Assembly (NCBI GenBank): GCA_963753615.1
Contig: CAVWCW010000033.1
Location: forward strand, 8,599-72,598
Direction of reading: 5' to 3'
From: CAVWCW01 sp963753615
Lineage (GTDB): Bacteria; Pseudomonadota; Gammaproteobacteria; Chromatiales; Chromatiaceae
DNA: 64,000 nt
The position numbers and the translations under genes are program-made. Positions 47,751-57,190 of this stretch are shown piece by piece; positions within the stretch are counted from its first letter, which is position 1, and the number at the start of each line of letters is the position of its first letter. The notes under the pieces were generated by a model. The model worked only from the letters and a program-made list of their open reading frames with translations. It had not been told where the DNA came from and made no database searches.

Positions 47751-48845
47751 GTGTTCCGCCTCCACAATATTCCAGAAATGCCAAGAGGCCCGAGCCATCC
47801 GTCATTGGTCCGCTTGTTTGTGGTATTTCTCTGGTTTTCGAGCATGGCGGGGGCCGGGGCTAGCGGCGAATACCCCGATCCGGTCCTGTTCCGGCTGACT
47901 GAAGAGCCTAATCATAAAGCCTTCAGCCTGCTGCTTCCAAAGGGCTGGCAACTCGAAGGCGGCATCACGCTGACCGAGCATGGCCTGAATGCCGATTACT
48001 CCATCACATCTCCTGACCCGTCAGGAGTAAAGCTCCGATGGCTTCCTTCGGTGCCCTATGTAGATTCGGCAGTTGCCATCAGGCAGTGGCCGATACTTTC
48101 CCCTTCCGTCGGCAGCCATGTTTACGGGTATTCCGTGCAACCCCGTCAATCTGCCAATGAATATATTCGAAACCTCGCAATTCCTCACCTCTATCCAGCG
48201 TTTGAAAAAAGTCTTTTGACGGCAACAGATCAACGCAATATTCCCAATCTTACCCACTATCTCCAGCAGAACCAGAAGGATCCGTTGCAGCGACGCCAAA
48301 CCACCCTATACGACGCTTCAATCGTTAGCTTTTCATTTGAACAAGACGGGCGCCGCTATTATGAGCAGATTCTGACGGTAATCGAAGAGTACACGGGAGT
48401 GCATGATGGGTATTGGAGAAATACCGAAACGATTTCGGTGAGAGCTCCGGAAGGCCAATTCGACTACTGGGGCCCAGTTCTTAGCGTAATCATGCGATCG
48501 CAAGAATACGATGCCGACTGGATGGCAAAGGTGATGCAGGGGGCAGTGCTTCGGGATCCCGTTCCGGATTATCACGCAATAGCGAAGGAATCCATATCAC
48601 GCCAGAAGGATATAGCCGCCCTCGTTACCGAGGCGCTATTCCCCGGCAGACGGCCCGACGAGCCGTATCTTGACCCCCATGATGGGGGTAAAAAGCGGGG
48701 GTCTGGCGACTGGAAGTACCGCTGGGTCGGTCAAACGGGCAGCATTCTATACACGGATTCGGATGAATACGACCCGAATACGGAACCCGGCCTTGGCCAG
48801 GCGGAATTCCTGCGCGCCCGGTCCACTCTGCAACCCAGTCATTAA
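47751..48845 (+). CDS. Secreted paralogue of the preceding protein's C-terminal region
   Basis: 364 residues, GTG start with AAAGGA eight bases upstream. A signal peptide or anchor (about 20-38, VRLFVVFLWFSSMAGAGA). The segment KAFSLLLPKGWQLEGGITL matches AFTVLIPEGWQTEGG of the gene before it, so the two are related. The remainder has no clear family: LSVIMRSQEYDADWMAKVM and DPNTEPGLGQAEFLRA near the end. Also lower GC than the surroundings. Function unknown; probably envelope-associated. Confidence 0.55.
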   Translation: MFRLHNIPEMPRGPSHPSLVRLFVVFLWFSSMAGAGASGEYPDPVLFRLTEEPNHKAFSLLLPKGWQLEGGITLTEHGLNADYSITSPDPSGVKLRWLPSVPYVDSAVAIRQWPILSPSVGSHVYGYSVQPRQSANEYIRNLAIPHLYPAFEKSLLTATDQRNIPNLTHYLQQNQKDPLQRRQTTLYDASIVSFSFEQDGRRYYEQILTVIEEYTGVHDGYWRNTETISVRAPEGQFDYWGPVLSVIMRSQEYDADWMAKVMQGAVLRDPVPDYHAIAKESISRQKDIAALVTEALFPGRRPDEPYLDPHDGGKKRGSGDWKYRWVGQTGSILYTDSDEYDPNTEPGLGQAEFLRARSTLQPSH

Positions 48846-49206
48846 CGCGCCGGAGAGAACCTGCTCGAACCAGGAGTAAGGGACAAAGCCAGGCACCTTT
48901 CTCCGCCGTTGCTTCCGACCCCCCAAGCCGGCGAAACCGCTAAAACCCCGAGGTTGACGCTCCCGAGTAACGACCTGACCGACCCAGTAGCCCCACCTTG
49001 GCGACTTGACCAAGATCAAAGCCAACCGAGGCGCGAGTCGCAATACTTCAGATTCCAGCCATGCCCCTCGGCACCTGGCTCCTATTTGAATCCGGCCCCG
49101 AGGTAACGGGATATGGCCGGGTTTCGGGGCAATCGCCACCGCAGCGTCGCAATGCAGGACCAGATGCGGCTTCCACCAAAGAAACACCCAAACAACGGGG
49201 GACAGA
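48846..49206. other. nosZ upstream region
   Basis: About 360 bases between the secreted-protein gene and nosZ. It holds the FNR/DNR-type box at 49006-49019. The rest has no gene; the part at 49110-49206 is the nosZ leader with a GGGGGACAG-type ribosome-binding region just before the ATG. Confidence 0.5.
49006..49048 (+). promoter_or_regulatory. FNR/DNR-type box of nosZ
   Basis: TTGACCAAGATCAA at 49006-49019 combines a DNR-like left half (TTGAC) with an FNR-like right half (ATCAA). Its centre (49012.5) is 41.5 bases before a start predicted near 49054, and ATACTT at 49043-49048 is a -10 candidate. This geometry equals that of the nor box, so both are expected to be class II activated. Confidence 0.7.
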
Positions 49207-51516
49207 ATGAAAGCAAATCGCAAACCCAGCCTGGCGCTGCTTATCGGCGCGGTTATGGGGCTCGGCGCGGCCAGCAGTGCCTGGTCGGCGGAGTCCCTGG
49301 ACGATGTAATGAAACGCCGCGGCCTGTCCGAGAAAGACGTCCTCGCCGCCGCCAAAACCTACACCCCCACCGGAGGACGGGACGAGTACATCGTGTTCAG
49401 CTCCGGTGGCCAGAGCGGGCAGGTGATCGTCTACGGCATCCCGTCGATGCGTCTCCTCAAATACATTGGAGTTTTCACCCCCGAGCCCTGGCAGGGCTAC
49501 GGTTTCGACGACGAATCCAAAGCGGTGCTCGACCAGGGTAAGATCCACGGAAAATCAATAACCTACGGCGACACCCATCACCCGGCCATCTCCGAAACCG
49601 ACGGTGAGTACGACGGCCGCTATCTGTTTATCAACGACAAGGCCAATCCGCGCGTAGCCGTGATCGACCTGCACGACTTCGAGACCAAGCAGATCGTGGT
49701 CAACCCGGTGTACAAGTCCCAACACGGCGGGGCCTTCGTCACCCCGAACACCGAGTACGTGATCACCGCGGCTCAGTATGCAGCCCCCTACAGCAACGAA
49801 TTCGTACCCCTGGAGGAGTTCAACGCCAAGTACCGGGGCGGCGTCACCTACTGGAAATTCGACTCGGAGAAAGGCCGCATCGACCCGGCCAACTCCTTCA
49901 CCGTCGAGGCGCCACCCTACAGCCAGGACCTGTCGGACGCTGGCAAAGGCCCGAGCAACGGCTGGTCGTTCACCAACTCCTTCTGTTCGGAGCGTTATGT
50001 GGGCGGCATCGAGCGGGGTCGCCCCCCCTTCGAGGCCGGTTGCTCGTCCAAGGACACCGACTTCCTGCACGTAATCAACTGGAAAAAGGCCGCCGAGCTG
50101 ATCGCGGCCGGCAAGGGGGTCAAGATCAACGGCGGAAATGTGCTGCCGATCGACGTCTCGGTGGCCGAGGGCGTGATGTTCCTGATCCCCGAACCCAAGA
50201 GCCCCCATGGCGCGGACGTGACCCCCGACGGGAAGTACCTGGTGGTTTCCGGTAAGCTCGACAGCCACGCCTCGGTATACAGCTTCGAGAAGATCCAGAA
50301 AGCTATCGCCGATGGCAAGTTCGAGGGCAAGGACCCCTACGGCATCCCGATCATCGCCATGACCGATGCGCTGCATACCCAGGCCGAACTCGGCCTTGGC
50401 CCGCTCCACACCCAGTTCGACGCCGAGCCCTGCATCGCCTACACCTCCCTGTACGTGGACTCTATGGTCGCCAAATGGAACTACTGCGAAGGCAAGGTGC
50501 TGGACAAGATCTCCATCCACTACAACATCGGCCACCTGATGACCATGGAAGGCGACTCGGTGACCCCGGACGGCAAGTACCTGGTAGCGCTGAATAAGCT
50601 GGCCATCGACCGTTTCAACCCGGTCGGCCCCCTGCATCCGCAGAACCACCAGCTGATCGATATCAGCAACGACAAGATGCAGTTGCTTTACGACATGCCG
50701 TTGCCGCTGGGCGAACCCCACTATGCAGTGGCGATCTCCGCCGACAAGCTGAAGCCCACAGTTCGCTACAAATCCGGTTGGAACAGCCGCACCGACTCAC
50801 GCTCCGAGTTCCGCACCCGAGCCGGCCGCGAGAAGACCGAACGCAACTGTGATGCAGAAGGCAACTGCACGGTCGAGGTCTACGGCACCACCATTCGCTC
50901 GCACATCACGCCTGAGATCATCGAGGCCGTGGCCGGCGATACGGTCAAGATCCATCTGACCAACCTGGAACGGGCCGAGGACGAGGTACACGGCTTCGCC
51001 ATGTACGGGCAGAACGTCCAGCTCTCCATCGAGCCGGGCAAGACCGCATCCGCTACCTTCGTGGCCGACCGGGCCGGTGTCTTCCCCTACTACTGCACCG
51101 AGTTCTGCTCGGCACTGCACCTGGAAATGCAGGGCTATCTGCTGGTCAAGCCGAAAGGCTACCAGGAAACGGGCATGGTCATGGAAGAAGGCACCACCTA
51201 CACCAAAGCGGACTACGAAAAGCAGGTCGAGACCAATGTGGCAACCCAAGAGGTGATTGACCAGGTGGTAGCCTATATCACCAGTCATAACTTCAAGGAC
51301 TTCCCCACCGTGGTGGCCCTGGTGGAAGACGCCACCGACCAACTCGGCTTCGCCACCGGCGCCAAGGAAAAGGCGGAAGCTGCGGCCGGCAAAGAAGACT
51401 GGCAGAACGCCATGCTCTGGGCCAATCAGTGGTGGCAATACCAGGTCAAGACCGCCGACCTCGGTCTGCGCGCAAAGACCTATCTGGAACAGAACGGCGC
51501 GGTCAAGCAAGAGTAA
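49207..51516 (+). CDS. nosZ: Nitrous oxide reductase, Sec-type (clade II)
   Basis: 769 residues. A plain Sec signal peptide (about 1-28, no twin Arg), so it is the clade II or atypical type rather than the Tat type. The seven-bladed propeller with CuZ His ligands starts at GDTHHPAISETDGEYDGRYL. The CuA cupredoxin domain has C630TEFC634SALH638LEM641. After about residue 655 there is a ~115-residue helical extension with no heme motif. It reduces N2O to N2 in the periplasm. A strong hairpin follows the stop. Confidence 0.96.
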   Translation: MKANRKPSLALLIGAVMGLGAASSAWSAESLDDVMKRRGLSEKDVLAAAKTYTPTGGRDEYIVFSSGGQSGQVIVYGIPSMRLLKYIGVFTPEPWQGYGFDDESKAVLDQGKIHGKSITYGDTHHPAISETDGEYDGRYLFINDKANPRVAVIDLHDFETKQIVVNPVYKSQHGGAFVTPNTEYVITAAQYAAPYSNEFVPLEEFNAKYRGGVTYWKFDSEKGRIDPANSFTVEAPPYSQDLSDAGKGPSNGWSFTNSFCSERYVGGIERGRPPFEAGCSSKDTDFLHVINWKKAAELIAAGKGVKINGGNVLPIDVSVAEGVMFLIPEPKSPHGADVTPDGKYLVVSGKLDSHASVYSFEKIQKAIADGKFEGKDPYGIPIIAMTDALHTQAELGLGPLHTQFDAEPCIAYTSLYVDSMVAKWNYCEGKVLDKISIHYNIGHLMTMEGDSVTPDGKYLVALNKLAIDRFNPVGPLHPQNHQLIDISNDKMQLLYDMPLPLGEPHYAVAISADKLKPTVRYKSGWNSRTDSRSEFRTRAGREKTERNCDAEGNCTVEVYGTTIRSHITPEIIEAVAGDTVKIHLTNLERAEDEVHGFAMYGQNVQLSIEPGKTASATFVADRAGVFPYYCTEFCSALHLEMQGYLLVKPKGYQETGMVMEEGTTYTKADYEKQVETNVATQEVIDQVVAYITSHNFKDFPTVVALVEDATDQLGFATGAKEKAEAAAGKEDWQNAMLWANQWWQYQVKTADLGLRAKTYLEQNGAVKQE

Positions 51517-51529
51517 GCGCGCCCTCGAA

Positions 51530-51554
51530 CGCCGGGAGGCCAGCCCTCCCGGCG
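51530..51554 (+). terminator. Hairpin between nosZ and cytochrome c
   Basis: CGCCGGGAGG and CCTCCCGGCG form a perfect 10-base-pair stem with a 5-base loop, 14 bases after the nosZ stop. There is no T-run, so it probably attenuates or protects the 3' end of nosZ message rather than ending all transcription. Confidence 0.5.
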
Positions 51555-51593
51555 CCAGCTCCACGGTCCCCTGTTTCTCTTAGAGGCATTATC

Positions 51594-51914
51594 ATGAAAA
51601 CCACCCGAATACTGATCCTTTCCCTGCCGCTCCTGGGCGCCTTCGCCGCGGCCCCCGTCGCCGCGCTGGACGGACAGCAACTGTATATGACCAAGACCTG
51701 CTTTGCCTGCCACGGTAAGGACGCCAACACGCCGATCATGCCGAACTACCCCAAGCTGGCCGGGCAAAATGCCGACTACGCCTACAACCAGATGGTTGAC
51801 ATCAAAAACGGCGTGCGCAGCAACGGCCAGTCGGCGGCCATGAAGGGCGTCATGCACCTGGTGGCCGACGAAGAGTTGCGCGCCATCGCCGATTGGCTGG
51901 CCGGACTGGAATAA
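51594..51914 (+). CDS. Periplasmic cytochrome c (monoheme), nos cluster
   Basis: 106 residues. Signal peptide (about 1-24, ending AAPVAA) and a single class I cytochrome domain with heme motif CFACHG, an axial Met candidate in MKGVMHLVA and a PNYPKLAGQNADY stretch typical of c553/c551-type proteins. It starts 77 bases after nosZ. It resembles NosC1 of clade II nos clusters and probably carries electrons to NosZ. Confidence 0.85.
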   Translation: MKTTRILILSLPLLGAFAAAPVAALDGQQLYMTKTCFACHGKDANTPIMPNYPKLAGQNADYAYNQMVDIKNGVRSNGQSAAMKGVMHLVADEELRAIADWLAGLE

Positions 51915-51939
51915 CCTCTTAAAAAACTGGCAAAAGTGC

Positions 51940-51981
51940 TTGATTCTAGTCAAGGCCGATACCTGCCCTAGACACTAGACT
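51940..51981 (+). promoter_or_regulatory. Internal FNR/DNR-type box of the nos cluster
   Basis: TTGATTCTAGTCAA at 51940-51953 has an FNR-like left half and a DNR-like right half. Its centre (51946.5) is 41.5 bases before a start predicted near 51988, with TAGACT at 51976-51981 as a -10 candidate. It would let the downstream accessory genes be transcribed apart from nosZ. Confidence 0.65.
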
Positions 51982-52030
51982 GAAGGCGAAACTCGGCAAT
52001 CGCCACGGCAAGCATTATCGGAGGTACTCC

Positions 52031-52744
52031 ATGAGTTACAGCAAACTGCAAGGCGGACTATTGGCCTCCCTCGCTCTGGCCCTGAGCGGGTCCGCGTGGG
52101 CCTGGAACGAAGCCGGGGGCGAACAGGACGAAGCCCTGACCCTGACCCCCGACCTGGAAAACGGCATGGACGTCTACGAAGTCTGTTCCGCCTGCCACCT
52201 GCCCGAGGGCTGGGGCCTGGACGACGGTACCTTCCCGCAGCTGGCCGGGCAGCACGCCAGCGTCTTGATCAAACAGTTGTCGGACATCCGGGCACTGAAC
52301 CGCGACAATCCGACCATGTATCCGTTCGCCCTGGAACGCTCCATCGGCGGCCCCCAGTCGGTGGCGGACGTGGTGGCCTACACGGAGAAGCTGCCGATGA
52401 ACCCGGAATGGGGCAAGGGTCCCTGGGGCCCGGGCACGCCGGAGCACGCGGCAGGGGAAAAGCTGTACGCGGACAATTGCGTGAAATGCCACGGCGAGAC
52501 GGGCGTCGGCAGCGCCGAGAAGTTCTACCCCCGCATCAACGGCCAGCACTACAAATACATGCTGCGCCAGTTCGAGTGGATCCGCGACGGCAAGCGGCGC
52601 AATGCCAACCCGGACATGGTGGCCCAGGTAAAGACCTTCTCCGATGCCGAGATGCAGCAGGTAATCAACTACGCCTCCTGGCTACCGGTAGCTGCGGAGG
52701 ACCTAGCCGCCTCGGCCGACTGGCAGAACCCGGACTTTCAATAG
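52031..52744 (+). CDS. Diheme cytochrome c, nos cluster
   Basis: 237 residues. Signal peptide (about 1-24), then two cytochrome domains with CSACHL and CVKCHG. It resembles NosC2 of clade II nos clusters. It has its own FNR-type promoter 77 bases upstream, and it precedes the membrane protein and nosD. It probably links a quinol-oxidising complex to NosZ. Some similarity to cytochrome c4 is expected, so the exact role is inferred from position. Confidence 0.85.
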   Translation: MSYSKLQGGLLASLALALSGSAWAWNEAGGEQDEALTLTPDLENGMDVYEVCSACHLPEGWGLDDGTFPQLAGQHASVLIKQLSDIRALNRDNPTMYPFALERSIGGPQSVADVVAYTEKLPMNPEWGKGPWGPGTPEHAAGEKLYADNCVKCHGETGVGSAEKFYPRINGQHYKYMLRQFEWIRDGKRRNANPDMVAQVKTFSDAEMQQVINYASWLPVAAEDLAASADWQNPDFQ

Positions 52745-52780
52745 GCAGCCGGCCGCGGGCCGCGCAGGGAGCGCGCGGAC

Positions 52781-53992
52781 TTGGCCGAACCCCTGCCGCC
52801 CCCACCCCCAGAGCCCGCCATGCAAGCCACCGCCCGCAGCAAATCGAACCCCGCCGTATTGATCCTGATCCTGGCCGCACTCGGCCTGCTGGGGGCGATC
52901 TATTACTCGCCCATCTGGTGGGTGTCGTTGACCGCCCCTAATTATCCGGAAGAGGCCTTCCCCGACGGGGTACGCATCCACTTTCACATGAACGGGGTGT
53001 TCAACGGCTGTCAACGGATCGAGAAGACCGAGATCCAGGAGGAGGAAGCCCTGGACTGCGTTCACGAAATGGACACCATCAACCACTATGTAGGGATGTA
53101 CCCGATCGCCGCCGGCGGTGTGGTCGAACGGGCCTTTTCGCCGTTTCTGCTGACCATACTCGGGGTGATGCTCATAGGGTTCATGATCCCGTCCGCCCGC
53201 TTGCGAGTGCCGCTAATGGGATTGGGGTTCGCTGCCGTTTTGGCCTGGATGGGACTTTATTTTTACACCGACGGGGGGCTGAAGTACCAAAACCAAGGCT
53301 ATCTGTCGGCCATGGCCAGCGCTCTCGACCAGAGTTCGGAAGATGAATCGGGAGAAACCCTGTCTTCCGGGCAGGCCCTGATTGCCCGCCTCAAGGCCGA
53401 GCTGGCAGCGAGCAACGCGAGAAACGCACCGGCGGACAAGCCCTCGGACACGTCCGACAAAGACCGCTATATAGACAATCTTCGAGTAACCTTCGAAAAA
53501 GACCAGGAACGACAGCCCGCCGACGAGCGCGAAACCTGGACCGGTAGCGGCAGCCAATTGCTCGGCTGGCACTATGCAAAGAGCCTGGGCCGCTATTTCA
53601 ATAACCCGGAAGAGATAATCCCCATGGCCACCGCCATGAGTGCCGCTGCCCAAGGGGTGTTCTGGGCGCTGGCCGGGATCATGCTATGGTTGCTGTGGGG
53701 AGCGAGAACCACCGGCGGTATCCCATACTGGCTGCTGGTACTGGTGCCCATGGCCCTGCCTCTGTTTTTTCTGATCGACTATTCGGGTTGGCTCTGGTGG
53801 TACGGCCATAGCCTCAACGACATGGGTGCCTTTACCGTCAAACCCTTTATGCCGACGGTATTCGGCGACGGTAAAGTGGCCCAGTTCGCCACCCACTCCT
53901 ACCCCAGTATCGGCTTCGGACTGATGCTGCTTATGTCTGTGCTGCTGGCACTCGCTGGGTTACTGCGCCGCAAGGAACTCAGGGGGAACTGA
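52781..53992 (+). CDS. NosB-like membrane protein of the nos cluster
   Basis: 403 residues. Four or five membrane helices (one near 25-43, one near 105-130, then 290-320, 330-350 and 380-398) with a large periplasmic loop in between. Proteins of this type (NosB) are found next to nosZ in clade II clusters and have no known biochemical role. The TTG at 52781 has GGGAG nine bases upstream; an ATG at 52820 (MQATARSKSN) is an alternative. The family name is inferred from position and topology. Confidence 0.6.
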   Translation: MAEPLPPPPPEPAMQATARSKSNPAVLILILAALGLLGAIYYSPIWWVSLTAPNYPEEAFPDGVRIHFHMNGVFNGCQRIEKTEIQEEEALDCVHEMDTINHYVGMYPIAAGGVVERAFSPFLLTILGVMLIGFMIPSARLRVPLMGLGFAAVLAWMGLYFYTDGGLKYQNQGYLSAMASALDQSSEDESGETLSSGQALIARLKAELAASNARNAPADKPSDTSDKDRYIDNLRVTFEKDQERQPADERETWTGSGSQLLGWHYAKSLGRYFNNPEEIIPMATAMSAAAQGVFWALAGIMLWLLWGARTTGGIPYWLLVLVPMALPLFFLIDYSGWLWWYGHSLNDMGAFTVKPFMPTVFGDGKVAQFATHSYPSIGFGLMLLMSVLLALAGLLRRKELRGN

Positions 53993-55365
53993 TTGAAGCC
54001 GCCTCGCACGGCACCACTGGTGCAGGGAATCCGATTCGCGGGCCTGGCCCTACTCGCCTGGCTGGCGCTACCAGCGGCAGCCGCTTACCCCGAATTTCAG
54101 GCCCTGGTGGATGCTGCCGCCCCTGACAGCACGCTATTCCCGGAACCAGGGACTTATACCGGGCCGGTCATTGTCGACAAACCGCTGACCATCGACGGCC
54201 GGGGCCAGGTCACCATCGACGCCGGCGGCAAGGGTACGGTGGTACTGCTGGATACCGACGGCGCTACCCTGAAAGGACTGCGCCTGACCAATTCCGGCAA
54301 CTCCCACAACGATATCGACTCCGGCGTGCAGGTGCGGGGCAACTTCAATGTGGTCAAGGACAATATCATCGACAATTGTCTGTTTGGCGTCGATCTCCAG
54401 CAGTCCGAACACAACCTGATCCGGCGCAACCGCATCGCCTCCAAGCCGGTGGATCTGGGCCTGCGCGGTGACGCCATCCGCCTCTGGTACAGCTTCGGCA
54501 ACCAGATCACCGGCAACCGGATCCGCGACTCCCGGGACACCGTGGTCTGGTACTCGGCGGACAATGTCATCTCGGGCAATGACGCGCGCCGCGGCCGCTA
54601 TTCCCTGCACTTCATGTACTCGCGGTTCAACCGGGTGGAAGACAACCACTACGAAGACAATTCGGTGGGGATCTTTCTCATGTACAGCGACGGCGTGGTG
54701 ATTCGCAACAACCACATCGCCAAGGCGGCCGGACCCACAGGGGTCGGCATCGGATTCAAGGAGACCTCGGACGTCACCATCGAAGGCAACCGGATTCTGT
54801 ACAACGCGGTGGGCCTGTACCTGGACGTCTCGCCCTACCAGCCGGACACCAGCAACCGCATCGACAACAACCTGGTGGCCTACAACGGGGTCGGGGTACG
54901 CTTTCTCAACGACTGGCAAGGCAACCTGTTTCGCGGCAATCGCTTCAAGGGGAATATCACCCAGGTCGCGGTGCAAGGGGGCAAGACCGCCCAGCGCAAC
55001 CTCTGGGAGGGCAACTTCTGGGACGACTACGAGGGCTTCGACCGCGACGGCGACGGCATCGGCGACACCCCCTACGAACTCTACGGCTATGCCGACCGCA
55101 TCTGGATGGACGTGCCCCCGGCCCAGTTCTTCAAGGGTTCGCCGATGCTCGAAGTCTTGGACTTCCTGGAACGCCTGGCGCCGTTCACCGAGCCCGACAT
55201 GACGCTGCGCGACGAGCGCCCGGTGATGCTCGCTGCGCAGCTGCCGGAGCCGGGCGTGAGGTCTGAAGCGCCAGCCGCAACCGGGGCGGTCGCCCCGACG
55301 CCCCGGCGAGCGCCTACGACCTGCTCCGCCAGTCGCTGCAAGACCTCCCGGGCCGAGGCCAATGA
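53993..55365 (+). CDS. nosD: NosD copper-site assembly protein (frameshift near the end)
   Basis: About 457 residues. TTG start after a GGGGG-type site, overlapping nothing. Signal peptide (about 1-30), then a right-handed beta-helix of CASH repeats: IVDKPLTIDGRGQVTI, HNLIRRNRI, GNRIRDSRDTV, FNRVEDNHYEDNS, NRILYNAVGLYLDVSPYQ. It helps to deliver sulfur or copper for the NosZ CuZ centre with NosF and NosY. The frame shifts near 55295-55305; the restored C-terminus ends SLQDLPGRGQ with a stop overlapping nosG (ATGA). Confidence 0.85.
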
Positions 55366-56195
55366 GCGTCCCGACCAAGCCCCCCAAGCCGAGAATCAGC
55401 CCCAAGCGGCGGGAGCAGAGCCGCCGCGAATTCCTGCGCAGCGCCGGCCTGGCCGCGGGCATGGTCGGGGCGTCGCTGCTCGGACTGCTCCCGGTGCTGG
55501 GCGGCGCCAATGCCCGCCTGCGCCCCCCCGGCGCCCTCAAGGACCGGCTCGACGAGCAGTCCTTTCTGGCCGCCTGCATCAAGTGCGGACAGTGCGTTCA
55601 GGTCTGCCCGGTGGAGGCGATCCGGCTGGCGGACCTGGTCGACGGCGTAGGGGTCGGTACCCCGTTTATCGAGGCCCGGGCTCAGGCCTGCGACTTTTCC
55701 TGCGACGGCCTGCAGTGCGTGCTGGCCTGCCCCACCGGCGCCCTGACCCACGAACTCGACTATCCGGCGGACACCCGCATGGGCCTGGCCCGGCTGGGCC
55801 GGCCCGACGCCTGCCTGGCGGCGCAGGGGATGGGGTTTCAGGGTCCCGCCCGGGGAACCGCCTTCGAGGGCAAGCTGCGCTACGCGGAGATCGACCGTTG
55901 GAACCCGATCCCGGTAGCGGACTACGACTACGACCTGGCGCTCTGCGACCTGTGCGTCCGCCAGTGCCCAATCGAGATTCGCATCGCCCAATGCGCCGCC
56001 GGCGAGCCGCCCTCCGGCGACCCCAACCAGTGCCCGCCACGCCACGCCATCGCCCTGGAGCCGACAGGGCCGGGTGGGGCCATGACACCGGTGGTCAAGG
56101 AGGGCTGCGTGGGCTGCGGGGTGTGCGAGATGATCTGCCCGCCGGAGCCAGCCGCCATTGTGGTCGACATCGACCGAGTCACGGGCGGGGCCTGA
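55362..56195 (+). CDS. nosG: NosG, NapG-like ferredoxin with Tat signal
   Basis: 277 residues. A twin-arginine signal SRREFLRSAGLAAG at about 20-33 sends it folded to the periplasm. Four 4Fe-4S clusters are suggested by CIKCGQCVQVCPVEA, CDGLQCVLACPTG, CDLCVRQCPIEI and CVGCGVCEMICPPE. With NosH it forms the quinol-to-NosZ electron path used by clade II nos clusters that lack NosR. It ends two bases before nosH and overlaps nosD by four. Confidence 0.9.
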   Translation: MSVPTKPPKPRISPKRREQSRREFLRSAGLAAGMVGASLLGLLPVLGGANARLRPPGALKDRLDEQSFLAACIKCGQCVQVCPVEAIRLADLVDGVGVGTPFIEARAQACDFSCDGLQCVLACPTGALTHELDYPADTRMGLARLGRPDACLAAQGMGFQGPARGTAFEGKLRYAEIDRWNPIPVADYDYDLALCDLCVRQCPIEIRIAQCAAGEPPSGDPNQCPPRHAIALEPTGPGGAMTPVVKEGCVGCGVCEMICPPEPAAIVVDIDRVTGGA

Positions 56196-56197
56196 AC

Positions 56198-57179
56198 ATG
56201 GGCTACTTCGTTCGAATCGCTGCGTCAGCTCCTCGGCCTCAAGCCGAGCAAACCGACCGCCGAACAGCAGGCGCCCGAGGTCAAGGAGATCTATTTCGAG
56301 AAACGCAAGGTGCGCCTCACCAAGGAGGCCCTGCGCGCGGCGGAGGAAGCCCACGAACGCAGCCGGCACCGGCACAAATGGCGCAACCGGCGCTGGGCCA
56401 CGCTGATCCTCGTGAACCTGCTGTTCGTGGTCTCCTTCTACTTCGACGTGCAGTTGGTGGAGGGGGCGCTCACCGCCTCCCGGGTGGTCGGGTTTCACTT
56501 CGCCGACCTCAACTCGGCGCTGCAGGTGATGCTGGCGTTCAAGCAGGTGGTGCTGAACCTGCTGATCGGCACCCTCACGGTGTTCCTGCTCTGGTGGCTG
56601 CTCGGCGGGCGCACCTTCTGCTCCTGGGTCTGCCCCTATCACCTGATAGCGGAAGGGGCGGAAAAGATCCACCTCAAACTGGCCGAGACGCAAACTGGCC
56701 GTGGACCTGCGCTTCCACCGCGGCGTGCGGGCCGCTGTTCTACCTGATCTTCGCCCTGCTCGCCCTGGCCACCGGCTACACGGTGTTCGAGACCATCTCC
56801 CCCACCGGCATTCTCAGCCGGGCGCTGATCTATGGACCAGGCCTAGCCCTGCTCTGGGTGCTGGCCCTGCTGCTGTTCGAGGTCTTCGTCTCGCGCCGCG
56901 CCTGGTGCCGCTATGTGTGCCCGATCGGCATTACCTACGGGCTGGTGGGCAGCATCTCCCCGCTGCGGGTGCAATACAATATGCGCAGTTGCCACCACGA
57001 GGGCGATTGCCGCAAGATCTGCATGGTGCCCCATGTGCTGGACGTCACCATCCGCGGCCGGCGCGGCGGATTGAACACCGACATCGGCGCCGACTGCACC
57101 CGCTGCGGGCTTTGTGTCGACGTCTGCCCCACCGACTCCCTGGACTTCAAGTTCAAGGGACTGGAAAGGCTTGCTGTGA
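56198..57179 (+). CDS. nosH: NosH, NapH-like membrane ferredoxin (frameshifts)
   Basis: Starts MGYF at 56198, then one extra base puts the rest in another frame from FESLRQLLGLKPS. Four or five membrane helices, two Cys motifs (FCSWVCPYH, RYVCPIGITYG), then ferredoxin motifs CHHEGDCRKIC and CTRCGLCVDVCPTDS. It is the membrane partner of NosG and should oxidise menaquinol. The frame shifts again near 56695, and a last shift near 57165 restores a TGA at 57177-57179. Frame changes rather than stops suggest sequence errors. Confidence 0.85.
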
Positions 57180-57190
57180 GCCGACGCGCC

